Source of the DNA: Pseudomonas putida
Lineage (GTDB): Bacteria > Pseudomonadota > Gammaproteobacteria > Pseudomonadales > Pseudomonadaceae
Assembly (NCBI RefSeq): GCF_028682635.1
Contig: NZ_JANHLK010000040.1
Coordinates: 1 to 41,543 of the forward strand
Reading direction: 5' to 3'
DNA length: 41,543 nucleotides
Shown here piece after piece: positions 32,891 through 41,543 of this stretch; position 1 is the stretch's first letter, and the number at the start of each line of letters is the position of its first letter. The notes under the pieces are model-generated. The model saw only the letters and a program-made list of their open reading frames with translations, had not been told where the DNA came from and did not search any database. The position numbers and the translations under genes were made by a program.

Positions 32891-32916
32891 AACCAGCGGG
32901 TGAGTCAGCGCAACAC

Positions 32917-32962
32917 AAAAGGGGGCGAAGGGCGGGTAGACGCCGATTCGCCCCCTTTTTTT
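32917..32962. terminator. Bidirectional intrinsic terminator
   Basis: A stem of about 13 bp (AAAAGGGGGCGAA with TTCGCCCCCTTTT) with a T tract on the plus strand and A residues on the other side serves both the CBS gene (plus) and the NTF2-like gene (minus). Confidence 0.88.
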
Positions 32963-32978
32963 CGGGATCAGCCAACCA

Positions 32979-33410
32979 TCAGAACTTGAATGCCTGGCGT
33001 CCTACCAGCAGCCATTTTCCGTCTTGTTTCTGCCAGATCTGGAAATTCTCGATTTCCGTCGGGACCACCTCGGTGCCTTTGAGGGCCTGGGCCGAGAAGT
33101 GATGGCGGACCAGCGCGACATCGCCGGAGACGGTGATGGTCTGGTTCTGCATCTCCAGGGTCTTGAAGGCGCTTTTGCCGGTTTCGATATCGGCGATGAA
33201 GGCTTTCTTGTCCTGGATCTTGCCGCTGGAATGGCCGTAGGTGAGGTTCTCGGCGGTCAGCGCCTTCAGTTCAGCAATGTCCTTGTGCAGCATCGCCTGG
33301 GTCAAGTGGTCGACGGCTTGCGCCACGTCCTTGTCCCCAGCAGCCGGGGTGGCGGCCACGTAGCCGCTGAACAGGCACAGAAAACCGATCAGCATTTTTG
33401 CTTTTTTCAT
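32979..33410 (-). CDS. Exported NTF2-like/DUF4440 family protein
   Basis: The product has 143 residues with a signal peptide (MKKAKMLIGFLCLFSGYVAA, cleaved near 20). The mature part is an NTF2/SnoaL-like cone: VAQAVDHLTQAMLHKDIAELKALTAENLTYGHSSGKI, then IENFQIWQKQDGKWLLVGRQAFKF. DUF4440 proteins are mostly of unknown function, some with isomerase or polyketide cyclase folds. It is probably periplasmic. AAGGAAACAAC gives a good ribosome site at 33410. It is a single gene, divergent from the DUF2238 gene. Confidence 0.85.
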   Translation of the reverse strand: MKKAKMLIGFLCLFSGYVAATPAAGDKDVAQAVDHLTQAMLHKDIAELKALTAENLTYGHSSGKIQDKKAFIADIETGKSAFKTLEMQNQTITVSGDVALVRHHFSAQALKGTEVVPTEIENFQIWQKQDGKWLLVGRQAFKF

Positions 33411-33581
33411 GTTGTTTCCTTGTTGTTGTGGGGGAGCGGATCGACGAGCATCAGATTGCTCATCGGTCATCGTACAACCTAGCATGGGGCGGAGGAAAAA
33501 AGCGAACTTGCACCCTGGTTTTGTCTCAAAGTTAAAAGGTGTTGCGACTTCAATGGTGCCAGGGTTCGAGGACTTCAAAAC

Positions 33582-34256
33582 ATGCAGCCCAAGGAACATC
33601 CGCGATACGAATTGACGCTGCTCATCCTGTTTCTGCTGATCGTCATCGCCTTGGGTTATGCCCCACGCAGCCGGGTGGATTGGGCGCTGGAAAACCTGCT
33701 GGCGCTGCTGCTGGTGGGGACATTGGTGGTGTTTTATCGCCGCTTTCGCCTGTCTGCGGCCTCACTCACCCTGGTGTTCGTGTTCTTGTGCATCCACGAA
33801 CTGGGAGCTCATTACACCTATTCCCTGGTGCCGTACGACCGTTGGTGTTCGGAACTGACCGGGGTCAGCTTCAACAAGAGCCTTGGCCTGCACCGTAATC
33901 ACTACGACCGCCTGGTGCATTTGAGTTACGGGCTGTTGATGGCCTGGCCGGTCCGCGAAGTGCTGCTGCGGCTTACCCCGTTGCGCGGGCGCTGGCTGTT
34001 TTTCGTGGCCCTGAACATCATGCTGTCGACCTCGGCCGTCTACGAACTGGTGGAATGGATCGGTGGCGCTTACCTTGGCGACGACACGGCAAAAGCCTTC
34101 GTCGGCGCGCAAAACGACCCCTGGGATTCGCAAAAGGACATGGCGCTGGCCGTCGCCGGTGCATTCGTCAGCCTGCTATTGGTTTCCCTGCTCAATACGG
34201 CAGACAAAGCCGCTTTACCTACCGCATGTCGCAAAAACCGCAATCAGTGGCAATAG
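33582..34256 (+). CDS. DUF2238 (YjdF-like) membrane protein
   Basis: The product has 224 residues with about six hydrophobic segments. Conserved parts of DUF2238 are HELGAHYTYSLVPYDRW, GLHRNHYDRLVHLSYGLLMAWPVRE and YELVEWIGGAYLGDD, with several His, Asp and Glu residues that could form a membrane active site or metal site. The last TM segment is at about 190-205. It is an inner-membrane protein of unknown function. AAGGA overlaps the initiating region only weakly, so the start (33582) rests on homology of the N terminus. The chemoreceptor gene begins 96 bp downstream. Confidence 0.85.
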   Translation: MQPKEHPRYELTLLILFLLIVIALGYAPRSRVDWALENLLALLLVGTLVVFYRRFRLSAASLTLVFVFLCIHELGAHYTYSLVPYDRWCSELTGVSFNKSLGLHRNHYDRLVHLSYGLLMAWPVREVLLRLTPLRGRWLFFVALNIMLSTSAVYELVEWIGGAYLGDDTAKAFVGAQNDPWDSQKDMALAVAGAFVSLLLVSLLNTADKAALPTACRKNRNQWQ

Positions 34257-34352
34257 CCTTCAATTCGCGCAGAGACCCGTCGATAACCTCTTGAGATGCC
34301 ATTCGCGGTGGCCGTTGGCCGCCAACCCACGTGTCAGAAGAGGAACCACAGC

Positions 34353-35966
34353 GTGTCCATTAAACTGCGTTTACTGTTGCTGATAGGGACCGGGTTACTC
34401 ACCGCGTTGGTCATGGGCCTGGTCGGTTACCTGGGGACGGCCCGGATGGGGGAGGCGGTGCAGGACAACGAAGTGGGCATGACCGTGCTGCGCAACCACA
34501 TGGAAGCCGACATGATGCACGACGCGCTGCGCGCCGACGTGTTGTCGGCGATGCTGGTCGGGCTGGGCAAGAGCACCAGCAGCCAGGCCGAGGTGCGCAC
34601 GTCCATCGAAGAGCATGCGGCGCACTTTCGGCAAGTGCTCGGCGACAACCTCAAGCTGCCGGTCAACGACACCCTGAAAACCGCGCTGAACAGGATCAAG
34701 CCCAGCCTTGACACCTACATCAGTACGGCCGAGCGCATTGTCGGCATGGCCCTGGAAAATCCCGAGGCCGCGCAAAAGGAACTCGGCACCTTCAACAGCG
34801 CGTTCAGCCAACTGGAAGAGCAGATGGCCGCCCTCAGCGAGCTGATTGAAAGCAACAGCCAACAGGCCAGTGCAGGCACCCGCCAGGTACTCGGCAGCGC
34901 CAACCTGACCCTCGGCGCCGTGCTCATCGCCAGCCTGTTGTTGTTGCTGGCCCAGGGCCGCTGGGTGATCCTGAGCATCATGGGGCCGTTGCGCACGGCC
35001 AGCCGCATTGCCGAGAGCATCGCCCACGGCAACTTGAGCGAACCCATTGTCGAGCCGACCCGCACCGACGAAGCCAGCCTGTTGATTCGCAGCCTGGCGA
35101 CCATGCAGCGAGATTTGCGCGGCATGATCGAAGTGGTGCGCAGCAACGCCCATGGCGTCAGCGGCATGAGCACACGCCTGAGCAATGGTTGTCACGAAGT
35201 GGCCGGCAGCAGCCAGCAGCAAAGCGCTGCCGCCAGCACCATGGCCGCCGCCGCCAGCGAAATGACCGCGAGCATCGAGGAAATCACGCGGCATGCCGGG
35301 CGAGCGCTGGACATGGCCAACCAGGCCGAGGCGCTGGCCAAGGATGGCGGACGGGTGATCCATCAGGTGGTCAACGACATGGACGGCATCGCCCGTTCGG
35401 CGCAGCAGTCGGCGCAGGTGATCCGCACGCTGGACAAGGAATCCGAAGGGATTTTCAGCATCATCCAGGTGATCAAGGGCATCGCCGACCAGACCAACCT
35501 GCTGGCGCTCAACGCCGCCATCGAGGCCGCCCGCGCCGGCGAGCAGGGCCGTGGTTTTGCCGTGGTGGCCGACGAGGTGCGCAGCCTGGCAGGCCGCACC
35601 AGCGCCTCGACCCAGGAAATCGCCGCGATGGTCTCGCGCATCCAGCAAAGCACCCGCGAGGCGGTGATCAGCATGGAGGAGGGCGTCGCCCAGGTCGACA
35701 AAGGCATGGCCGTGACCGCCGACGTCGAGCGCGCCATCCGCGAAATCCTCGAGGCCACGCTCAACACCACGCAACTGGTCAACGACATCAGCCGCACCAT
35801 CGGCGAGCAGAGCCTGGCCAGCAATGAAATCGCCCATCAGGTGGAGATGATTGCCGGGATGTCTGAGGGCAACAGCAAGGTAATTGGGCAGACGGCTTCG
35901 ACCACGGATGAGTTGTCGAGCCTGGCGGGGCAGTTGTCGCAGTCGGTGGATCGGTTTCGGCTCTGA
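34353..35966 (+). CDS. Methyl-accepting chemotaxis protein
   Basis: The product has 537 residues. TM1 is at about 7-27 and a helical periplasmic sensor at about 30-180 (DMMHDALRADVLSAM, four-helix-bundle type). TM2 is at about 185-202, then HAMP to about 260 and the signalling domain with hairpin tip around EQGRGFAVVADEVRSLAGRTSASTQEIA. No C-terminal CheR pentapeptide is present. The start is the GTG at 34353, with AGAGGA upstream, giving SIKLRLLLL as a normal receptor start; an in-frame ATG at 34296 adds 19 unrelated residues. The ligand is unknown. It ends beside a REP hairpin. Confidence 0.92.
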   Translation: MSIKLRLLLLIGTGLLTALVMGLVGYLGTARMGEAVQDNEVGMTVLRNHMEADMMHDALRADVLSAMLVGLGKSTSSQAEVRTSIEEHAAHFRQVLGDNLKLPVNDTLKTALNRIKPSLDTYISTAERIVGMALENPEAAQKELGTFNSAFSQLEEQMAALSELIESNSQQASAGTRQVLGSANLTLGAVLIASLLLLLAQGRWVILSIMGPLRTASRIAESIAHGNLSEPIVEPTRTDEASLLIRSLATMQRDLRGMIEVVRSNAHGVSGMSTRLSNGCHEVAGSSQQQSAAASTMAAAASEMTASIEEITRHAGRALDMANQAEALAKDGGRVIHQVVNDMDGIARSAQQSAQVIRTLDKESEGIFSIIQVIKGIADQTNLLALNAAIEAARAGEQGRGFAVVADEVRSLAGRTSASTQEIAAMVSRIQQSTREAVISMEEGVAQVDKGMAVTADVERAIREILEATLNTTQLVNDISRTIGEQSLASNEIAHQVEMIAGMSEGNSKVIGQTASTTDELSSLAGQLSQSVDRFRL

Positions 35967-35992
35967 GACCTCTCGCTGTCTTTAAGGGCCTC

Positions 35993-36057
35993 TTCGCGAG
36001 CAAGCCCGCTCCCACAATGGAATGCATTCCAAATGTGGGAGCGGGCTTGCTCGCGAA
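35993..36057. repeat. Perfect 24-bp inverted REP pair
   Basis: TTCGCGAGCAAGCCCGCTCC (start of the left arm) at 35993-36016 is repeated as an exact reverse complement at 36034-36057 with a 17-base spacer. It lies between the convergent chemoreceptor and ilvD genes and may serve both as a 3' barrier. Confidence 0.9.
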
Positions 36058-36088
36058 GGCGGCGGTTCAGACAACATAAACCTACGGG

Positions 36089-37771
<1,683 letters not shown>

Positions 37772-38134
37772 GGCTCTTTCCCCACATGTTCAACTGGTGA
37801 CCACTGAGTATAGACACCCATCCACGGCAACCAACCCGCGCGGGCTGGCCTTGTCGTGATATTCTTGGCAACAACTTGGTTTGATCCATTCAGTTTTCCT
37901 GTCCTTGAGACGGGCGAGCAGAATCACTGTCGCTCAAGTAGCTGAAGCCAAAAAAGATAAGAAGTCAGTTCAGTAGGGACATATAACTGGGGTCGATGCA
38001 TTCAATCGGCCTTGCGTGCCCACCCTCCAGACATCATGTGCGAGAACCCGCGGCAGACTTGCCTGAATGCCGTGAACAAGCGGCTCGCGATTGCAGATGG
38101 AGGGGCGGATGGCGTTTTATCATAGGTGCTACAG
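37772..38134. promoter_or_regulatory. Divergent intergenic region ilvD/mqo
   Basis: A non-coding gap of 363 bp. It contains an 18-bp near-palindrome, CCAACCCGCGCGGGCTGG (37831-37848), 60 bp upstream of ilvD, and a somewhat AT-richer segment around 37850-37990. No conserved riboswitch or small gene was recognised. Confidence 0.5.
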
Positions 38135-39778
38135 ATGTTTAAGAAAGTGAACACGGCCCTGCTGGGGCTGGCCTTGTCGTTGGGGATGACGACAGCCCAG
38201 GCCGAAGAAGCCAGGAAAGTCGACGTGCTGCTGATTGGCGGCGGCATCATGAGTGCGACCCTGGGTGTGTGGCTCAACGAGCTGGAACCCGGCACTTCGA
38301 TGGAAATGATCGAGCGCCTCGACGGCGTCGCCCTGGAAAGCTCCAACGGCTGGAACAACGCCGGTACCGGTCACTCGGCCCTGGCCGAGCTGAACTACAC
38401 CCCGGAAGACGACAAGGGCAACGTGTCGATCCCGAAGGCCGTTGAAATCAACGAGGCGTTCCAGATCTCCCGTCAGTTCTGGGCCTGGCAGGTTCAGCAA
38501 GGCGTGCTGAAGAACCCGCGTTCGTTCATCAACTCCACACCGCACATGAGCTTCGTGTGGGGCGATGACAACATCAAGTTCCTGAAAAAGCGCTACGAAG
38601 CCCTGCAGGCGAGCCCGCTGTTCGCCGGCATGCAGTACTCCGAAGACCCGGCCGTGATCAAGAAGTGGGTCCCGCTGATGATGGAAGGGCGTGACCCGAA
38701 CCAGAAAGTCGCGGCCACCTGGAGCCCGATCGGCACCGACGTGAACTTCGGCGAGATCACCCGCCAGTTCGTTGCGCACCTGCAAACCACGCCGAAATTC
38801 GACTTGAAGCTGTCCAGCGAAGTCCAGGACATCACCAGGAACGCCGACGGCAGCTGGCGCGTCAGCTACAAGAACCTGAAGGACGGCAGCAAGTCCGAAA
38901 CCGACGCCAAGTTCGTGTTCATCGGCGCCGGCGGCGGTGCCCTGCACCTGCTGCAGAAGTCGGGCATTCCTGAAGCCAAGGAATACGCAGGCTTCCCGGT
39001 AGGCGGCTCGTTCCTGGTGACCGAGAACCCGGCCATCGCCGAGCAACACCTGGCCAAGGCCTACGGTAAAGCGTCGGTTGGCGCTCCGCCGATGTCGGTT
39101 CCGCACCTGGACACCCGCGTGCTGGACGGCAAGCGCGTGATCCTGTTTGGCCCATTCGCGACCTTCAGCACCAAGTTCCTGAAAGAAGGTTCGTACCTGG
39201 ACCTGCTGACCACCACCACCACGCACAACGTGTGGCCGATGACCAAGGTTGGCATCAAGGAATACCCGCTGGTGGAGTACCTTGCCGGTCAGCTGATGCT
39301 GTCGGATGAAGACCGCCTCGACGCCCTGAAGGAGTACTTCCCGAACGCCAAGGCCGAAGACTGGCGCCTGTGGCAAGCCGGCCAGCGCGTGCAGATCATC
39401 AAGCGCGACGAAGCCGCCGGTGGCGTGCTGAAACTGGGCACCGAGATCGTTGCTTCGCAAGACGGCAGCATCGCCGGCTTGCTGGGCGCATCCCCAGGCG
39501 CTTCGACTGCCGCACCGATCATGCTGACCGTGCTGCAGAAAGTCTTCAAGGACAAGGTCGCGACCCCGGCCTGGCAGGAAAAACTGCACCAGATCGTGCC
39601 GAGCTATGGCACCCAGCTGAACGCCAACCCGCAAAAGGTTGCCGAGGAATGGGCCTACACCGCCAAGGTGCTGGAACTGACTCCGCCACCGGCGATTGGC
39701 CAGGCCGTTGCTCCAGCTGTCGAGGCAGAGAAGGCCAAGGCACCGAAAGAGAATGCTGCGGCAGACATGGCGCTGTAA
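38135..39778 (+). CDS. mqo: Malate:quinone oxidoreductase with signal-like N terminus
   Basis: The product has 547 residues. The FAD-binding fingerprint VDVLLIGGGIMSATLGVWLNELEP begins near 32, then NGWNNAGTGHSALAELNYTPE and later GGVLKLGTEIVASQDGSIAGLLGASPGAST, all typical of Mqo. It oxidises malate to oxaloacetate and passes electrons to quinone. Before the FAD domain is a Sec-like signal (MFKKVNTALLGLALSLGMTTAQAEEA), not found in E. coli Mqo. The C terminus has a Pro/Ala/Lys-rich tail of about 30 residues. The ATG at 38135 has AGG eight bases upstream; a GTG three codons earlier is possible. It is a single gene with a terminator at 39797-39832. Confidence 0.93.
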   Translation: MFKKVNTALLGLALSLGMTTAQAEEARKVDVLLIGGGIMSATLGVWLNELEPGTSMEMIERLDGVALESSNGWNNAGTGHSALAELNYTPEDDKGNVSIPKAVEINEAFQISRQFWAWQVQQGVLKNPRSFINSTPHMSFVWGDDNIKFLKKRYEALQASPLFAGMQYSEDPAVIKKWVPLMMEGRDPNQKVAATWSPIGTDVNFGEITRQFVAHLQTTPKFDLKLSSEVQDITRNADGSWRVSYKNLKDGSKSETDAKFVFIGAGGGALHLLQKSGIPEAKEYAGFPVGGSFLVTENPAIAEQHLAKAYGKASVGAPPMSVPHLDTRVLDGKRVILFGPFATFSTKFLKEGSYLDLLTTTTTHNVWPMTKVGIKEYPLVEYLAGQLMLSDEDRLDALKEYFPNAKAEDWRLWQAGQRVQIIKRDEAAGGVLKLGTEIVASQDGSIAGLLGASPGASTAAPIMLTVLQKVFKDKVATPAWQEKLHQIVPSYGTQLNANPQKVAEEWAYTAKVLELTPPPAIGQAVAPAVEAEKAKAPKENAAADMAL

Positions 39779-39796
39779 CTGAGCGCCTGATCAGCA

Positions 39797-39832
39797 AGCC
39801 CACTGCGCCAGGGATGGCCGGTGGGCTTTTTT
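39797..39832 (+). terminator. Intrinsic terminator of mqo
   Basis: Stem AGCCCAC (39797-39803) with GTGGGCT (39821-39827), followed by six T in total on the plus strand, 18 bp after the mqo stop. Confidence 0.8.
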
Positions 39833-39845
39833 GTGTCCGCTATCT

Positions 39846-39876
39846 CCCTGTCCCCCTGTCCCCCTGTCCCCCTGTC
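39846..39876. repeat. 8-bp tandem repeat (CCCTGTCC), 3.9 copies
   Basis: Perfect direct repeats of CCCTGTCC run from 39846 to 39876 in non-coding DNA, ending three bases before a REP pair. Such tracts change copy number by slippage. Confidence 0.9.
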
Positions 39877-39879
39877 TTC

Positions 39880-39979
39880 TGTAGGAGCGAGCTTGCTCGC
39901 GAAGGTCGTCAACGATAACGCTTTAAACCTGACACACCGCAGCGTGCTCAGGTTTTTCGCGAGCAAGCTCGCTCCTACA
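39880..39979. repeat. Inverted REP pair
   Basis: Two facing REP cores of the GTAGGAGCGAGCTTGCTCGCGA class bound a linker of about 50 bp. The linker resembles that at 12529-12627 (GTCGTCAACGATnACGC type). Confidence 0.88.
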
Positions 39980-40007
39980 GTTCATCAGTTCATCAGTTCA
40001 TCAGTTC
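39979..40007. repeat. 8-bp tandem repeat (AGTTCATC), 3.6 copies
   Basis: AGTTCATC starts at 39979, 39987 and 39995, with a partial copy at 40003, directly at the outer end of the REP pair. The remaining bases up to 40130 show no gene. Confidence 0.9.
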
Positions 40008-40130
40008 CATCTGATCCGTATTTTCCAGCGCTTTCTGCCCCTGTTATGCATTCAGCCCAACCCCCACAATAACGGCAAGTTTCGCCGCCTTGGCCGCGGT
40101 GCACCGTATTTTCGAAATGTTGGAGGCTTT

Positions 40131-40214
40131 ATGGGCAAGATGGCGTTTTTCCTCGGTGGTTTCCTGGTGTTGACCATTCTGATCGGCATCCTGGCGACGA
40201 TTTCGCCGGTGTGA
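40131..40214 (+). CDS. 27-residue membrane microprotein
   Basis: This short ORF starts at an ATG seven bases after a strong TTGGAGG ribosome site and ends TGA at 40212-40214. The peptide, starting MGKMAFFLGGFLVLTILIG, is a single hydrophobic helix with a basic N terminus (Lys3) and a short ISPV tail, as expected for an inner-membrane microprotein. It stands alone between the REP/8-bp repeat block and a convergent lipoprotein gene. I do not recognise a named family. Its reality rests on the ribosome site and the clean helix. Confidence 0.6.
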   Translation: MGKMAFFLGGFLVLTILIGILATISPV

Positions 40215-40226
40215 GCTCCGTGGCGG

Positions 40227-40679
40227 CTACTTCACCGGGTCTTTATGCTTGATGTCCCCGCAGAAAATATCGACGTTGCCATCCGTCGCTGCGGTTCGCA
40301 CGACGACGTGATAGTCACCGGACAGCAAGACCGGCAAGGCCACGGGCACGCTTCTTGAGAACGTCCAGCCGCGAATCGGTTGGCGCTCGGTGTTGACTCT
40401 GTCATTCATGGCGTAGGCGACGGGCCCGGGTTGCTCGCAGCTGCCTTTATTGATGAAGCTGTAGAGGCGCAGGGGCAGGGTGGCACCGCTTGGCGCACCG
40501 CTGATGAAGAAACTGAGTCCGGTTTGCTGGTCCCAGGCGGACAACGCGACATTGCCGATCTGGCCGGTGTTCTGCCGGGTAGCGACCAGGGTGACCGACA
40601 CGCTCTGGTTTGGTGAATTTGTGCAGCCGAACAGGCTGGCGCAGACCATCAGCGCCGCCAGGGAATGTCTGAGTTTCAT
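40227..40679 (-). CDS. Hypothetical lipoprotein
   Basis: The product has 150 residues with a lipoprotein signal (lipobox LFGC, Cys19). The mature part looks beta-rich, with two cysteines (GSCEQPGPVAY and DIFCGD) that could form a disulfide. No known domain was recognised with certainty; the end (SGDYHVVVRTAATDGNVDIFCGDI) recalls a small beta-sandwich. It should be anchored to the outer membrane. AAGGAG seven bases upstream fixes the start. The adjacent plus-strand frame at 40699 begins inside its 5' leader. Confidence 0.8.
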   Translation of the reverse strand: MKLRHSLAALMVCASLFGCTNSPNQSVSVTLVATRQNTGQIGNVALSAWDQQTGLSFFISGAPSGATLPLRLYSFINKGSCEQPGPVAYAMNDRVNTERQPIRGWTFSRSVPVALPVLLSGDYHVVVRTAATDGNVDIFCGDIKHKDPVK

Positions 40680-40698
40680 TGCAAAACTCCTTTTTCAT

Positions 40699-40884
40699 GT
40701 GAACGAACCGGACTTCCAGCAGCGAATCCGCGAGGCGCTGCAGGATTATCGCCTGTCGCTGCCCCATGACCAGGCCATCGGCACGTTTGCCGTGGCCTAT
40801 GCCAAGCAGAATGCCAAGGACTATGCCGCGCTACTGGCCGCGTACAGGTCCGGGCGGATCACCGCGCTCATGGAAGAAGATTGA
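40699..40884 (+). pseudogene. Short ORF or 3' remnant resembling a DUF2252 C terminus
   Basis: This 61-codon frame (GTG start at 40699) has strong Pseudomonas codon choice. It reads QAIGTFAVAYAKQNAKDYAAL followed by YRSGRI. From memory this pattern resembles the last residues of DUF2252 proteins (a FAxAYAxQ...DY.AL..A.RSGRI tail), whose other 350 or so residues are missing here. No ribosome site precedes the GTG, and the upstream sequence is the promoter/leader of the divergent lipoprotein gene. It may be the remnant of a deleted gene or a short stand-alone protein. The family link is not verified. Confidence 0.4.
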
Positions 40885-40900
40885 CCCGCGACCGTTGCAC

Positions 40901-41395
40901 CTAGCGCCCGTGGGCGTTGTCTGCCAGTTGCGCGGTATCGACCCGGACGAAAATGGAATCGCCCACCGCGGTCAGCACGTCCCCGGCGAAGACTTCGCAG
41001 ATGACTCGCGTCTTGCGCCCGACTTCACCTTCCACCCGCGCCCGCAGGGTGAGCGGGATGCCCATGGGCGTCGGCTTGATGAACTTGATGCCGAGGTTGC
41101 CGGTGACGCAATTGATCCGCGGCAGGCTCGCGACTTCACGGTTTTCCGCGCGGTAGTGATAGGCCATGACCGCCCAGTTTGAATGGCAATCGACCAACAT
41201 GGCGATCAGCCCGCCATAGACCAGGTCCGGCCAGCCGCAGTATTTGGCATCGGGCACGTGCTCGGCCATGACATGCACGCCGTCTTCATGCCAATAGCTC
41301 TTGATGTGCAGCCCGTGGGGATTGCTGCTGCCGCAGCCGTAGCACACGCCATCGGGCGCGGCGGTGTCTTGCAGGGAGGTATCGAGTTGGGACAT
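40901..41395 (-). CDS. PaaI-family hotdog thioesterase
   Basis: The product has 164 residues of the hotdog fold. An N-terminal CYGCGSSNPHGLHIKSYWHEDG segment, with a CxxC pair, is typical of PaaI-like proteins annotated as thioesterases. The region YCGWPDLVYGGLIAMLVDCHSNWA matches the HGG...LD helix of the family, with YGG in place of HGG. It would hydrolyse an acyl-CoA in the cytoplasm; the acyl group is unknown. It is a single gene downstream of nothing on its strand in the window. Confidence 0.87.
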   Translation of the reverse strand: MSQLDTSLQDTAAPDGVCYGCGSSNPHGLHIKSYWHEDGVHVMAEHVPDAKYCGWPDLVYGGLIAMLVDCHSNWAVMAYHYRAENREVASLPRINCVTGNLGIKFIKPTPMGIPLTLRARVEGEVGRKTRVICEVFAGDVLTAVGDSIFVRVDTAQLADNAHGR

Positions 41396-41495
41396 GTCGT
41401 GTTATCCGAAAAATGAGCCAGACCTGATGGACGTTAACGCTCAATCATAATCGGTGAGGCCTGCGGGGGAAATGTTTTGAGGCACAACGCGCCTC

Positions 41496-41543
41496 TGTAG
41501 GAGCCGGCTTGCTGGCGATGCGATGGTGGCCGTTATGCCGCCA
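41496..41543. repeat. BIME unit, reverse orientation, cut by window end
   Basis: The last 48 bases are the reverse complement of the middle of the 113-bp unit seen at 1-199 and 28519-28975. Confidence 0.85.

Overview
The window looks like the chromosome of a fluorescent-group Pseudomonas. It is GC-rich. It carries the REP/BIME palindromes typical of that group (cores of the TGTAGGAGC..GGCTTGCC..GCGATGG and GGAGCnAGCTTGCTCGCGA types). It has a Pseudomonas-style gene set: nirBD, mqo, a CstA-partner YjiX-like gene, DUF1302/DUF1329, PF12625-type AraC regulators and a MocR regulator. No tRNA, rRNA, integrase, transposase, CRISPR array or phage gene was found. Species cannot be fixed from the sequence alone.

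Layout. (1) 1-199: BIME repeats. (2) 241-12078: a catabolic region. The minus-strand genes are an exported alpha/beta hydrolase, an MFS carrier, a TIM-barrel isomerase-like enzyme and a MocR regulator. They diverge from a plus-strand operon: quinone oxidoreductase, TauD-like dioxygenase, BKACE (beta-keto acid cleavage), MFS carrier, DsbA/FrnE-like protein, stand-alone Rieske protein and YeiH-type exporter. The last four overlap by 4 bases each. (3) 12246-13362: a mirror-image REP array between convergent genes. (4) 13420-26172: an AraC regulator diverging from an operon of a small serine hydrolase, DUF1302, DUF1329, a YCF48-like propeller, an RND/MMPL transporter, an acyl-CoA dehydrogenase and an acyl-CoA ligase. 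(5) 26391-28487: msrA, copper handling (PCuAC and SCO) and a YbdD/YjiX gene. (6) 28519-32890: BIMEs, then nirBD behind a sigma-54-like promoter and a leader terminator, then a CBS protein. (7) 32979-41395: NTF2-like protein, DUF2238 membrane protein, chemoreceptor, ilvD, mqo, a 27-residue membrane ORF, a lipoprotein, a possible gene remnant and a PaaI thioesterase. The window ends inside another BIME copy.

The most interesting observation is that two promoters about 9 kb apart, before the quinone oxidoreductase/TauD/BKACE operon and before the hydrolase/DUF1302/RND/acyl-CoA operon, carry the same roughly 43-bp element. It consists of two direct half-sites 21 bp apart, placed so that the proximal one would overlap a -35 region. 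This is the geometry of AraC-family activator sites, and an AraC-type gene lies beside one of them. I infer one regulon: an envelope transport and acyl-CoA activation arm plus a cytoplasmic oxidation and cleavage arm for a substrate I cannot name, perhaps a lipophilic ester or an organosulfonate. A second strong regulatory feature is the nirB leader, with a sigma-54-type promoter followed by a perfect 12-bp terminator hairpin just before the gene. It suggests nitrogen control plus transcription antitermination of the NasT/ANTAR kind.
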